Shown one piece after another: positions 1 to 10,490 of a stretch of 64,000 bases of DNA. This stretch comes from Pyrus communis. Its lineage: Eukaryota; Streptophyta; Magnoliopsida; Rosales; Rosaceae. Numbering within the stretch: position 1 is the stretch's first letter; each line of letters starts with the position of its first letter. The notes under the pieces were generated by a model. The model saw only the letters and a program-made list of their open reading frames with translations, was not told where the DNA came from and searched no databases. The position numbers and the translations under genes were made by a program. The DNA is taken from positions 29,052,428-29,116,427 of the forward strand of contig NC_084803.1 of the NCBI RefSeq assembly GCF_963583255.1, read 5' to 3'.

Positions 1-97
1 GCACAAAGGCTGAGTTAATCTCCAACCCTTTTCAATACTAATTGGAAAGATTGAACAAAGAAACAGACCAAAGGAGTAAGCTCAGACCTTCGGGGGA

Positions 98-258
98 GAC
101 CAAAAGAATCCTGCTGCCCAGTTCAAGAGTAGCACAAAGGAAAATCAACGAGTGGAGGAGACCAAAAGAATCCTCCAGCCCAGTTCAAGAGTAGCACAAA
201 GGAAAATCAACGAGTGGAGGAGACCAAAAGAATCCTCCAGCCCAGTTCAAGAGTAGCC
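98..258 (+). repeat. 62-bp tandem repeat, about 2.5 copies
   Basis: The block beginning GAGACCAAAAGAATCCT and ending AAAATCAACG recurs with a 62-bp period; equivalent positions are 149 and 211. A first, slightly different copy begins near 98. The homologous places in B, C and F hold a single copy, so this is a local expansion in E. Confidence 0.75.
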
Positions 259-475
259 TGTGGAAAATCAACGATGGGAGAAAACCAGTTCAAGATTAAG
301 CCTGTGGAATCACCAAGATCAACCCATGCATTCAACCAAGGAGAAGATGGAATTTACACTCCATAACCAGATTTGCGTCCCTAAACTCTTCTCTTTGTTA
401 GTTACATTCTGCCATGTTTAGTATGTTTAGTTGCTTTTTGTGTGTTTACTTATGTTTTGTGTGAATCTATGCTTA

Positions 476-522
476 AAACATTGAGGACAATGTTTGATTT
501 AAGTGTGGGGGGGGGGGGGGGG
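476..522 (+). promoter_or_regulatory. Hairpin plus internal polypurine motif with expanded G run (E)
   Basis: An 8-bp perfect inverted repeat, AAACATTG-AGGA-CAATGTTT (476-495), is followed within a few bases by AAGTGTG and a run of about 16 or more G. The same hairpin and motif recur in A, A', B, C and F with G runs of 7-14, so the long run here is an expansion. The motif resembles the true polypurine tract next to the LTR. A role as a second plus-strand priming site is inference. Confidence 0.6.
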
Positions 523-1340
523 GTAACTAAGTATATTTAATGCAAATTCGTGGGATTTTATCACCCATTACTTCAAATGTTGTTCCTTGCTGTTTTAAGG
601 TGTTTTTAAGTTGTTTTAGAGTGTTTTTAGTGTGTTTTGTTTTATAACTCCGAAAATCACATAAAAATTTGAAAAACATGTTTTGAAAAGCCTAAAAAGA
701 GTGTTTTGAGTCGTTTTTGTGTGTTTGTGTCTTAGGGTACCTTCCAACACAATGATAAGGATTTGGTTTGTAATTGCATGACTGTTAAAAAGAGTTATAA
801 ACATAGAGAAAAGTTTGATTTACTCTTGGTATATGCTTGGTTATGGTTATAATGTATGACTTCACATGCAATCATAAAAGAAAAATTCGTTTTTGTAACA
901 TGCTTGAAGGAAGGAACTCAAACAAACGCTATAACCCTGTGAGACTCGAGCCATTACCTTCGTTGGAGAGTTATTTTCTGTGATTCTTTGTTTTCTAAAG
1001 TTGTTGCATGATCTCATTATTCCTAGCTTGGTTGCTACTTAGAATGCAATTGTATCATGATAGAACTAAATGCTAGAACTTATATCCGTTTCATTCAAAG
1101 CATGATATTGAATTGCATAACATATATCAAGATGAAGTTGTGTAGTTGCCACCATAGCCAAATAGCCTTACTTCCCATATTTCGTATATGTTGTAAGTTT
1201 TACCCCCGTTGAGCCTTGTTTAGCCTTTATTCTTTGTTTACCCACATTATCCTCACCTAGCCTAGTATAGGACAGTCCACACCCTTGTTCTTAAATGATA
1301 GTGAGCATGACTTAAAAGAATTCCTTTTGAGTACATTATG

Positions 1341-1488
1341 AAAGAAAATGAGTGTGGGGGAGAGAATGTTTTGTTCTTAAGTGTTTATGTATGTTTTGAG
1401 AGGCAAAAGAAAAGAAAAAAATTGTGAAAAACATATGAAAAAAAGAAAAACAGAAAAGAAAAGAAAGAAAGAAAAAAGAGCTTGTACT
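1341..1488 (+). repeat. Second polypurine motif followed by purine-rich tract (E)
   Basis: GAAAATGAGTGTGGGGGAG (about 1345-1363) is followed by roughly 90 nt of mostly A and G (about 1401-1488). The same pair occurs in A (13206-13335), F (48601-48750) and, as T-rich runs on the plus strand, in B and C. The tract is simple sequence with no coding potential. Confidence 0.6.
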
Positions 1489-2160
1489 CCCTTTTTGTTC
1501 AAAAGTTAAGTTTTCATTCAAAAGGGAATTCTAAGTGCCTAATTCAATACTTTGCTCACTATTGCTTTAAGAATGTTTGTTTATCCTTCACCTTTCATTG
1601 TTAGCCAATACCCTAGCCCCGTTACACCCCTTTGACTTCTATCTTGATCGTTATGTGTTCAATAATGTGGAGTTTGGAATTGATATGAGCTTATGGAATC
1701 ACTGGTTCTCATTCTAAGTAGTAGCATTCCATTCATGAGATCATATTCATGTCATTATCGTAAATCCAGAAAATGCTTTCCTTGTTATAACATATGTGAG
1801 TGTTCGTCTACATGTTTACATCAATCTTCTCACATATACCTAGTGTAGGGTGTGTAGTCAGAAAATCTGTGTGAAAAACGAGAGTACATCTAGTAAGGAA
1901 TTGAGGGAATTCTCTAAGGCATGTTACTACATTCAAAACATGGTTTTAAATGCTTAATTGTGAACTAGTATGTGGTGACTATGAGTAAGAATGTACTTAA
2001 GTGTAAAGATGGCTAAAATCTGTGGGAATAATGATTTTTAACTTGTCATGTGCATTGGAAATCCCTGAGACGATTGTTGGAAGGTATAGGTTGTGTTTTG
2101 TTCGTTTTGTTTTGTTTTTGGTTTCTTTTGTTTTGTTTTGCTCGAGGACTAGCAAAAGCT

Positions 2161-2175
2161 AAGTGTGGGGGAATT
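2161..2175 (+). promoter_or_regulatory. Polypurine tract of element E
   Basis: AAGTGTGGGGGAATT lies directly before the LTR start TGATAGGAGC at 2176. In this family it is the expected primer for plus-strand DNA synthesis. The upstream motif CTCGAGGACTAGCAAAAGCT is shared with A, B, C and F. Confidence 0.8.
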
Positions 2176-4055
2176 TGATAGGAGCATATTTAGGCGACTT
2201 ACTTAGCTTGTTTTCGTGCATTTATATTGTTAATTCATAGTTGTTTTAGTAGTTTAAGCCATTTTCGTGTGTTTTTAGGTTCATATGGCTAAGGAAGCAA
2301 AAAGATGCATTTTGGAGCATTTTGGAGCAAAATTGGACTTGGAATGGATAGCTTATGTTTGGAGCAAAAGGAATGGACGAAATTGAAGGATTCCTAATCC
2401 ATTGCAGCCACATGCACATTCAATCATTCACACCAAAACCTTGGACATGCTTTCCCATTTCATTATTCATTCACTTTGCAGCCACCATTCACTCTTTAAT
2501 CCACATGCATTCATCATCATCATTCACCACACCTTGCAGCCACATGCATTCCCCTTTTATATTTCCAACCCACATGCACTTCCCCCTTTATCATTTCAGC
2601 ACATGCACTTCCCACTTCATCATTTCAGCCACCAAACATCCACATGCATTCATCCTAGCTGTTTTGCACATGCATTCACTTAACCTAGCTGTCATGTTCC
2701 CTCTCCCATCCAAACCTAGCTGTCATGTTCCCTCTCCCATCCATTCATCTCCCTATAAAAACCACACACACTTCACACAACATTCATTCACTCTTCCATA
2801 TTCCAGAAATTCGTCAAAACCTCTCCACACCCTGCAGCAGCCACCAAAACACTTTTCTCCTCCATTGCAGCCACTCCAACCACTCCCCAAACCATTCACA
2901 CCATCAAACTATCCTTAGACCTTGTGCTACAACGAAGAGGAAGATAAGAGGGCCTAAACGTTCATACAATTCAAGTTTGAGTTGTTGGAATGTTTAGGTG
3001 TTTCTTTGTTTTCAATGTTTAATTTCAATTAAACCCCCCTTGGCTAGGGGGGAATTCGAAATATATGTTTATGCTTGCATTTTGATTTGATTACTTCTAA
3101 TTGCGTTTCATAAGTTGTGGATTCAATTCGTTTAATTGTTTGATTGATAACTTATTTATGTATGTTTATTGAGAGTGCACACTTAATTTTCATGCATGAA
3201 TATGACGCTAGAATATAAGTGAGTTTCACCTAATAGTTACGAACTTATATTCACAAGTAGTGGAGGTTGCTTATAAACAATCGCGTTAAACGAATTCTTG
3301 GCATAAGTTTCATGCGTATTCCATAGTAACGAATGCCTCGTCAACACTTATAATTTTCATAGAGCGTAATGATTCTTGCTTGTATCTCTATTATGCAATC
3401 ATGTAGGGGACTTGTGGGGAATGTTTTGGGTTGTCGTATGCAATCATCCAATTCAATAACGTTAGGAAGATTTGAAAGTTAATTTAAGCGGACCTAATTA
3501 ACTTGGAGCATTGAGAATTCATGGTTTATTGAAATGCAATTGGAAATCATTTTATTATGCAAGTGTAACATGTGTGGAGATGAACCCCTTAGCTAGCATT
3601 CATCCATACTTTCATCATATTCATATTTACATTCTGCTTTAATTACAATTTGTTCATTTAGTTTAATTTCGTCAAAACTCAATCCCCCTTTACTTTATTG
3701 TCCAATTTAGTTAGAAAGTGTCTTAGTTTATGTTTCTAAGTGTTTTGATTCAATTTATTACATAATTTCGTCCAAATTCACCAAAGTGCTCAAAACTGCC
3801 CAGAAAGTGTTTTTAAGGCAGTTTTGAGTGTTTTGGGTGATGTTTGAGTCTTTTGGTTTGTTTTAGTGTTTTAAAGTTTAGTTTTGCATTCTTTGAGTCT
3901 AGTATAGAGTTTTATATTGTGTTTTTACGTTTTTAAGTCAAATCCAAGTGATTAACAATCCCTCCTAATCCCCGGTCCAGAACGATCCCTACTTATACTT
4001 ATACTACAATTGTCAAAAAGAGGGTTTAATTTGTGTGCGTATAAATCTCGCATCA
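2176..4055 (+). repeat. LTR of outer element E
   Basis: The LTR runs from TGATAGGAGC, preceded by a polypurine tract, to CGCATCA, giving the TG...CA ends typical of LTRs. Length is 1880 bp. A TATA box (CCCTATAAAAACC, TATA at 2754) separates a U3 rich in CATGCA motifs from a transcribed R-U5 part. The LTR end is not followed by the primer-binding site expected after a 5' LTR. It joins directly to gag sequence, so the PBS and leader were deleted. Confidence 0.85.
2754..2761 (+). promoter_or_regulatory. TATA box in LTR of E
   Basis: TATAAAAA in the context CTCCCTATAAAAACC lies about 580 bp into the LTR, after the CATGCA-rich U3. The same context occurs in the C LTRs. Confidence 0.6.
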
Positions 4056-4759
4056 ACAATCGAACCATCAAAGAGCTTTCTGCCTCAGGTATGGACAATG
4101 CCGTTCCTTTATGCATACAATACCCCGCGGCAACTCAAGGTAAGACGGAAGAATTTGAACTTAAGTCTAGTTTATTACATCATATTCCGAAATTCCATGG
4201 GCTGTCCATGGAAGATCCTAACAAACATCTTAAGGAATTTGAGGTAGTTTGCTCAAGTATGACACCCATCAACGTGGATGGGAGTATTTTGAAGATGAAG
4301 GCCTTTCCATTCTCCCTTGTGGACAAGGCCAAAGATTGGTTGTTTGAATTGGCCCCCGGAACTGTCAATTCTTGGGAAAGTATGAAACGTGCATTCTTAG
4401 AGAAAGTCTTTCCCACTGCAAAGATCATTCTCTTGAGGAAACGAATTAGTGGCATCCAACAAAATCAAGGTGAGTCGTTTCCATCTTATTATGAACGTTT
4501 TAAATCACTTGTTGCTTCATGTCCACATCATCAAATGAAGGAGGAGCTGCTCATTCAATATTTCTACGAAGGACTCCTTCCCATGGAACGTCAAATGCTA
4601 GATGCCTCGGCGGGTGGTGCATTAGTGGACAAGACTCCGGTGGATGCCAAAACTCTAATTGCAAACCGAGCACACAATGCTCAACAATATGAAGGTGTTG
4701 GACAAACAGAAGGGCCACGGCAACAAAGTGTAAATGAGGTAAGTGCAATTTCTGACATT
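4056..4759 (+). pseudogene. gag fragment of element E, interrupted by the C array
   Basis: The translation is closely similar to the N-terminal half of the intact Gag encoded by B (from [11 protein letters not shown] to VSAIS). It covers the retrotransposon gag (capsid-like) region with its conserved tryptophans ([17 protein letters not shown]). The start codon and leader are missing because the LTR joins directly to codon 66 or so of the B homologue. The frame stops at the C insertion (4760) and resumes at 63648 for a few codons. It lacks the zinc knuckle and everything downstream, so it cannot be functional. Confidence 0.85.
4755..4759. repeat. Left TSD (ACATT) of C array
   Basis: ACATT precedes the minus-strand LTR end TGATGCG. 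It matches 63643-63647 after the right-hand LTR. The gag reading of E continues from one side to the other, which confirms the insertion point. Confidence 0.85.
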
Positions 4760-6323
4760 TGATGCGATTTTTGTACGCACACAAATTAAACCCTCTTTTT
4801 GACAATTGTAGTATAAGTATAAGTAGGGATCGTTCTGGACCGGGGATTAGGAGGGATTGTTAATCACTTGGATTTGACTCAAAAACATAAAAACAAAGTT
4901 AAAAACGTTCACAAAGACTCAAAGGACTCAAAACAAGTTCAAAAGACTCAAAACTGCCTAAAAACACTAACTAGGCAGTTTCTGACTTTAAACCCAATGT
5001 TGGACGAATTTAAGATTATGGCTTGATTCAAACGTAAAATAACAATATAAAACACTATACTAGACTCAAAGAATGCAAAACTAAACTTTAAAACACTAAA
5101 ACAAACCAAAAGACTCAAAACAACACAAACACACTCAAATCTGCCTAAAAACCACTTTCTGGGCAGATTTGAGCACAAACACAAATTTGGACGAATTTGT
5201 GTAACAAAATGACTCAAAACTCTTATAAACACAAACTAAGACACTTTCTAACTAAATTAGACAATAAAGTAAAGGGGGATTTTAATTTGACGAAAATTGA
5301 AATAACGAAACAAGTTTAATAAACTAGACAGAATGTAAATATGAATGCGATGAAAATGAATGGATGAATGCTAGCTAGAAGGTTCTTCTCCACACATGTT
5401 ACACTTGCGTAATAAAATGATTTCCAATTGCATTTCAATAAACCATTAATTCTCAACACTCCAAGTTAACCGTGATGCACTAATTAACCTTCAACTCTTC
5501 CTAACGTTATTGAATTGGATGATTGCATACGACAACCCAAAACATTCCCCACAAGTCCCCTACATGATTGCATAATAGAGATACAAGCAAGAATCATTAC
5601 GCTCTATGAAAATTATAAGTGTTGACGAGGCATTCGTTACTATGGAATACGTATGAAACTTATGCCAAGAATTCGTTTAACGCGATTGTTTATAAGCAAC
5701 CTCCACTACTTGTGAATATAAGTTCGTAACTATTAGGTGAAACTCACTTATATTCTAGCGTCATATTCATGCATGAAAATTAAGCGCGCATTCTCAATAA
5801 ACATACATAAATAAGTTATCAATCAAACGGTTAAACAAATTGAATCCACAACTTATGAAACGCAATTAGAAGTAATCAAATCAAAATGCAAGCATAAACA
5901 TATATTTCGAATCCCCCCCTAGCCAAGGGGGGGTTTAGTTCCTCATAATTTTGAAATCAAAGAAATACCTAAACATTCCAACAACTCAAACTTGAATTGT
6001 ATGAACGTTTAGGCACTCTTCTCTTCCATTCCTCATACGTACAAAACAAAGAGAATTGAATTTAAACATTGAAATCAAAGAAACACCTAAACATTCCAAC
6101 AACTCAAACTTGAATTGTATGAACGTTTAGGCACTCTTCTCTTCCTCGTTGTTGTATCACAAGGTCTAAGGTGAGTTTTGGGATAGTGTGAAGTGTTTTG
6201 GAGGGATGGGGAGTGGTTGGAGTGGTGTTTGGATTAGTAGGGAAACTCACGGGCAAGGATTGGTGTGATGGTTGAATTTCTGAAATGTGGAAGAATGAAT
6301 GAGAATGAATGAAGTGTGTATGG

Positions 6324-6331
6324 TTTTTATA
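6324..6331 (-). promoter_or_regulatory. TATA box in LTR C-a
   Basis: On the minus strand this reads CTCCCTATAAAAACC, the same context as in the E LTR. Equivalent boxes are at 35524-35531 (C-b) and 62290-62297 (C-c). It marks the likely U3/R boundary; transcription would run leftward. Confidence 0.6.
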
Positions 6332-6364
6332 GGGAGATGGATGAATGGGAGAGGGAACATGATA

Positions 6365-7376
6365 GCTAGGTTGCATGTGCAAATGCTAGAATTCTGAAAT
6401 GGTGATGGGAGATGCATGTGGCTGCTTTATGCATGTGATTAAAGGGTGGGAGTGCATATGCTTTGACAGAAATGAAAGGGATAATGCACGGTTTTGAGAG
6501 GTTTTCTGGTGGTTGTGAGGTGGATGAATGATTAGGGTCTTGTAAGGGTGGAAATGCATGTGGAGTGCATGTGAAATCTGCCAAGATGCATGTGAAAGTG
6601 TATGAATGTGCACGGCAATGAGTGGTTGATTTTCTGGAATTGAATTAAAGGATGCATGTGGCTGCAAGTTTGGTGAGTGATGATGAATGCATGTGAATTA
6701 AAAGAGAAGGGAATGCATGTGCAATGAAGTGGATTTTCTGATGGAATGTGCACGGCAATGAGTGGTGGATGGGAGTGCATGTGGAGTGGATGATTTCTTT
6801 GGTGAGGGGATGCATGTGTTGGCTGATTTGTTTGTTGGGAAAAACTTGTGAAAGCATGTGAATGTTGTTTGTGTGAAGTGTGTGTGAATGCATGTGGATT
6901 AAAGATTAAAGGGGGTGGAAGATGACTGAATGATAGATTGAATAATGAGGCTCTAGGGTGGAATAAATGGTGATGCATGTGGATTAAAGTGATACACGGC
7001 TAGGAAATGTGAGTGAATGATGTGCATGTGGGTGAATGTGAAGGGAATACCATGTGCACGGCAAAGAAGGATTTATGGTGAAATGGATGAATGATTAAGA
7101 GTGCATGTGGGTGGTTTTGCATGTGAAATAGAGGGGAAAGGCATGTGCAATGAGTGGTGTTTTGTGATGCATGGTTGAATGATTAAAGAGTTGCATGTGG
7201 GTTGGAAATGTGGCTGCAATGATGAAGTGTAATGGCTGAAAATGGGATGGATTTGCAAGGGCCACGGCAAGAAATGGGTTTGTATTCATGTGGCTGAAAT
7301 TGGTGTGTAATTGGGCTAGGGTTTAAGTGCATGAAATGGACCCAAATTGCTCCCCCTTGCATGGCAAGGAATGGTG
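6365..7376 (-). promoter_or_regulatory. Dense CATGCA (RY-type) motif array in U3 of C-a
   Basis: I count about 20 copies of TGCATG (CATGCA on the element's sense strand) in roughly 1 kb, mostly as TGCATGTG, where about 0.25 would be expected per strand by chance. CATGCA is the core RY/Sph element bound by plant B3-domain factors (ABI3, FUS3, LEC2 and the VAL repressors). The open reading frames here, rich in His and Met, are by-products of the repeats. Equivalent arrays are in C-b, C-c, E, B and F. Confidence 0.6.
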
Positions 7377-7676
7377 TTTGTGTTAAGCCCATGGCAAGGT
7401 GTTATGTGATTGGGTTAGGGCCATTGTTTTGTGTCCTCAAGTGCATACAAGGCCTTCAATTTCATCCAACACTTGGGCTCCAAGCATAACCTATCCATCC
7501 TTAGCCCAATAGTGCTCCAAAAAGCCCCAAAACGCTCCACAATGCATCATTTCGTCAAACACGTCTTATTATCCTGAAAACACACAAAAAAAGCATAAAT
7601 GACTAAAATAACTAAAGAAACATAACGTAAATGTACGAGAACAAGCCATTTAAGTCGCATGAATATGCTCCTATCA

Positions 7677-7691
7677 AATACCCCCACACTT
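7677..7691 (-). promoter_or_regulatory. Polypurine tract of C
   Basis: On the minus strand this reads AAGTGTGGGGGTATT, directly upstream of the LTR start TGATAGGAGC. The same tract is present at 36816-36830 next to LTR C-b. Confidence 0.8.
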
Positions 7692-9330
7692 AGCTTTTGC
7701 TAGTCCTCGAGCAAAACAAAACAAAAGAAACCAAAAACAAAACAAAACGAACAAAACACAACCTACACCTTCCAACAATTGTCTCAAGGATTTCCAATGC
7801 TCATGACAAGTTAAAAATCATTATTCCCACATATTTTAGCCATCTTTACACTTAAGTACATTCTTAATCATAGTCACCACGTACTAGTTCACAATTAAGC
7901 ATTTAAAACACATTTCGAATGTAGTAACATGCCTTAGAGAATTTGCTCAAATCCTTACAAGATATGCACTCGTTTTTCACACAGATTTTCTGACTACACA
8001 CCCTACACTAGTTATATGTGAGAAGATTGATGTAAATATGAATTCTAACACTCACATATGTTATATCAAAGAAAGCATTTTCTGGATTTACGACAATGAC
8101 ATGAATATGATCTCATGAATGGAATGCTACTACTTAGAACGAGAACCAGTGATTCCATAAGCTCATATCAATTCCAAACTCCACATATTGAATACATAAC
8201 ATCAAGATAGAAGTTGAGGGTTGTAACGGGGCTAAGGGTAATGGTTTAACAAAGAAAGGTAAAGTAAAACAAAGGTTCTTAAAGTAATAGGAAGCGAAGT
8301 AATGAAATTGAAACTTAAACTCACTTTTAATGGCAGAAATCAACTTTCAAACACAAGGGAAGATTCATGCAACAACTAGGGTCAAATTCACTCTTTTGGA
8401 CCCTTCCTTCAATAACCAATGCTTGTGAGATCATTCTCACTTTTTTTTTTCAACTCTTTTTTTTTTTTTTTTTTTCTTTCTTTTCAACAACAATTTTTTT
8501 TTTTTCTTTATTTCATTCTTTGGCCATGCCCTATTATCTTCCCCCACACTTATTTTCTGCAGTATATTGATCAAAAGGAGTTCATTCTAAGTCATGCTTC
8601 ACTATCCTTTAAGAACAAGGGGTTAACAAAGAAAATAAGCTTGAAAAGGCTCAAAAGGGGTAATCCTACAATACATGTGAAAAGGGATAGGCTCTTTGGC
8701 TTTGGCTTGACTAACAACTTCATCTTATTGTATGTTATGCAATCAATATCATGCTTTGAATGAAACGGATATAAGTTCTAGCATTTAGTTCTATCATGAT
8801 ACAATTGCATTCTAAGTAGCAACCAAGCAAGGAATAATGAGATCATGCAACAACTTTAGAAAACAAAGAATCACAGAAAATAACTCTCCTAAGAAGGTAA
8901 TGGCTCGAGTCTCACAGGGTCGTAGCGTTTGTTTGAGTTCCTTCCTTCAAGCATGTTACAAAAACGAATTTTTCTTTTATATTGCATGTGAAGTCATACA
9001 TTATAACCATAACCAAGCATATACCAAGAGTAAATCAAACTTTCATCTATGTTTATAACTCTTTTTAACCGTCATGCAATTACAAACCAAATCCATGTCA
9101 TTTTGTTGGAAGGTACCCTAAGACACAAACACACAAAAACGACTCAAAACACTCTTTTTAAGCTTTTCAAAACACATTTTTCAAATTTTTATGTGATTTT
9201 CGGAGTTATAAAAACAAAACCTACTAAAACACTCTAAAACAACTTAAAAACACCTTAAAACAGCAAGGAACAACATTTGAAGTTATGGGTGATAAAATCC
9301 CACGAATTTGCATTAAATATACTTAGTTAC

Positions 9331-9374
9331 CCCCCCCCCCCCCACACTTAAATCAAACATTGTCCTCAATGTTT
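9331..9374 (-). promoter_or_regulatory. Hairpin plus internal polypurine motif (C, first copy)
   Basis: On the minus strand AAACATTG-AGGA-CAATGTTT (9355-9374) is followed by ATTTAAGTGTG and a 14-G run. The second C copy has a 9-G run at the same place (38467-38508), so G-run length has changed since the duplication. Confidence 0.55.
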
Positions 9375-9578
9375 TAAGCATAGATTCACACAAAACATAA
9401 GTAAACACACAAAAAACAACTAAACATACTAAACATGGCAGAATGTAATTAACAAAGAGAAGAGTTTAGGGACGCAAATCTAGTTATGGAGTGTAAATTC
9501 CATCTTCTCCTTGGTGATTGTATTGAGGCATTGATCTTGGTGATTCCACAAGCTTTCTCTTGAACTGGTTTCCACCCA

Positions 9579-9761
9579 TCAATTATTTTCCTTTGTGCTA
9601 CTTCTTGAACTGGGCAACAGGATTCTTTTGGGTCTCCCCCGAAGGTCTGAGCTAGGTCTGAGCTTCCTCCTTTTATCTGTTTCTTTGTTCAATCTTTCCA
9701 ATTCGTATTGAAGAGGGTTAGAGGATAGCTCAGCATATGCAGTTGTTGCTTGTCTCCACAT
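9579..9761 (-). other. Small conserved sense frame (ERLNKETD-type), possibly relic coding
   Basis: This is a 60-codon frame in the element's sense direction containing ERLNKETD, KLRPS and SSRSSTKEN. Closely similar frames occur at the same relative place in B (19019-19228, minus), F (47423-47665, plus) and the second C copy (38713-38895, minus), and E has the corresponding DNA near its left end. Conservation of the peptide across elements hints at coding, but the frames have different starts and ends and I recognise no domain. It may be a remnant of the 3' ORF that some Athila elements carry. Confidence 0.3.
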
Positions 9762-9812
9762 GCTTCAATGTATCATTTTCACTTGCCTTACTTGCTCCGT
9801 TGAAGATGACTA

Positions 9813-9817
9813 CTCGA
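9813..9817. repeat. Left TSD (CTCGA) of A
   Basis: CTCGA directly before TGATAGGAGC, repeated at 31197-31201 after the far LTR end. The identical TSD flanks A' at 38947-38951 and 57949-57953. Confidence 0.85.
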
Positions 9818-10108
9818 TGATAGGAGCATTTTTATACGACTTAATTGGCTTGTTCTCATGCATTTATGTTGTTTTTCCTTAGTTAGTTTAAGTGTTTAAA
9901 GTCATTTTCGTGCAATTTCAGGTTTTAGTGTCAAAGTATGCAAAAAGAAGCAATTTGGAGCATTCTAGAGCATTTTTGGGCCAAGATTGGATAGTGCGCA
10001 TGGAGGCATGAGGATGGACGAATTTGAAGGCTTGAATTCAGTTAGGGAGCTGCAAGGGGGCCTAAAAAAACCTTATTTCTAGAAGGCTTTATCTATTCAC
10101 ACATGGTG

Positions 10109-10490
10109 CCTAATTTCTAGCTTGTCTCCTAGCCGTCCTAGCTTGTCTCCTAGCCGTCCTAGCTTGTCACTAGCCGTCCTAGCTTGTCTCCTAGCCGTCC
10201 TAGCTTGTCGGTAGGACGCCGTCCTAGCTTGTCACTAGCCGTCCTACCTTGTCTACTAGCCGTCCTACCTTGTCACTAGCCGTCCTACCTTGTCTCCTAG
10301 CCGTCCTACCTTGTCTCCTAGCCGTCCTAGCTTGTCACTAGCCGTCCTAACTTGTCTCCTAGCCGTCCTAGCTTGTCACTAGCCGTCCTACCTTGTCTCC
10401 TAGCCGTCACTAGCCATCCTACCTTGTCTCCTAACCGTCACTAGCCGTCCTACCTTGTCTCCTAGCCGTCCTATCTTGTCTCCTACCTTG
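10109..10490 (+). repeat. U3 minisatellite, about 20-bp units
   Basis: Units of the type CTAGCCGTCCTAGCTTGTC, with variants CTACC for CTAGC and insertions of TC or CACT, are repeated about 18 times. Copy number and order differ among the A and A' LTRs (14391-14698 plus 29692-29735; 39250-39553 plus 52145-52245; 56141-56490). The elements B and D both inserted into this array. Confidence 0.85.

Larger units (their letters stand above)
1..2175 (+). mobile_element. 3' internal (post-pol) region of outer element E
   Basis: This is the non-coding 3' internal domain of a plus-strand Athila-like element whose 5' part lies left of the window. It matches, block by block, the 3' internal domains of F (47400-49452), A (12130-14090) and, on the other strand, C and B. 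In order it holds a 62-bp tandem repeat, a hairpin followed by a long G run (476-522), a second polypurine motif near 1351, a purine-rich tract (about 1401-1488), and the final polypurine tract abutting the LTR at 2176. I see no credible protein-coding frame. It is probably regulatory or structural RNA sequence. Confidence 0.8.
4760..7676 (-). repeat. LTR C-a (left LTR of the C array)
   Basis: This is a 2917-bp minus-strand LTR, reading from GCTCCTATCA (7676) back to TGATGCG (4760). It has the same length as C-c and differs from it at scattered positions. It contains a CATGCA-rich U3 (about 6365-7376), a TATA box at 6324-6331, a direct duplication around 5950-6130 (the ACCTAAACATTCCAACAACT segment occurs twice), and the conserved U5 with CTAATCCCCGG. 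Confidence 0.88.
7677..9817 (-). mobile_element. 3' internal region of C, first copy
   Basis: Read on the minus strand, this stretch runs from the A insertion site (9817) to the polypurine tract at 7677-7691. It contains a conserved small sense frame (9579-9761), the hairpin with internal polypurine motif (9331-9374), a second polypurine motif (8541-8550) with a T-rich run at about 8441-8512, and the sequence CTCGAGGACTAGCAAAAGCT before the final polypurine tract. The second copy, 36816-38951, is nearly identical. Confidence 0.8.

Noticed and set aside
2355..2918. 187-codon frame rich in His, Met, Ser and Pro
   Set aside because: Arises from CACATGCATTC-type repeats in U3 and the leader of the E LTR. 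Similar frames overlap in several phases in C, B and F LTRs, and composition follows the repeats.
6104..7392. Series of overlapping His/Met-rich frames on the minus strand (also 35304-36531, 62070-63358)
   Set aside because: By-products of the CATGCA array in the C LTRs. Frames overlap each other and carry no domain.
8367..8570. Phe-rich frames (also 8419-8763 and 37506-37901) resembling membrane proteins
   Set aside because: Encoded by the T runs of the purine/pyrimidine tract. Length depends on T-run length and is not conserved.
10109..10490. Regularly spaced repeats reminiscent of a CRISPR array
   Set aside because: There are no unique spacers: units are contiguous, variable 20-bp repeats inside a plant LTR. 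It is a minisatellite.
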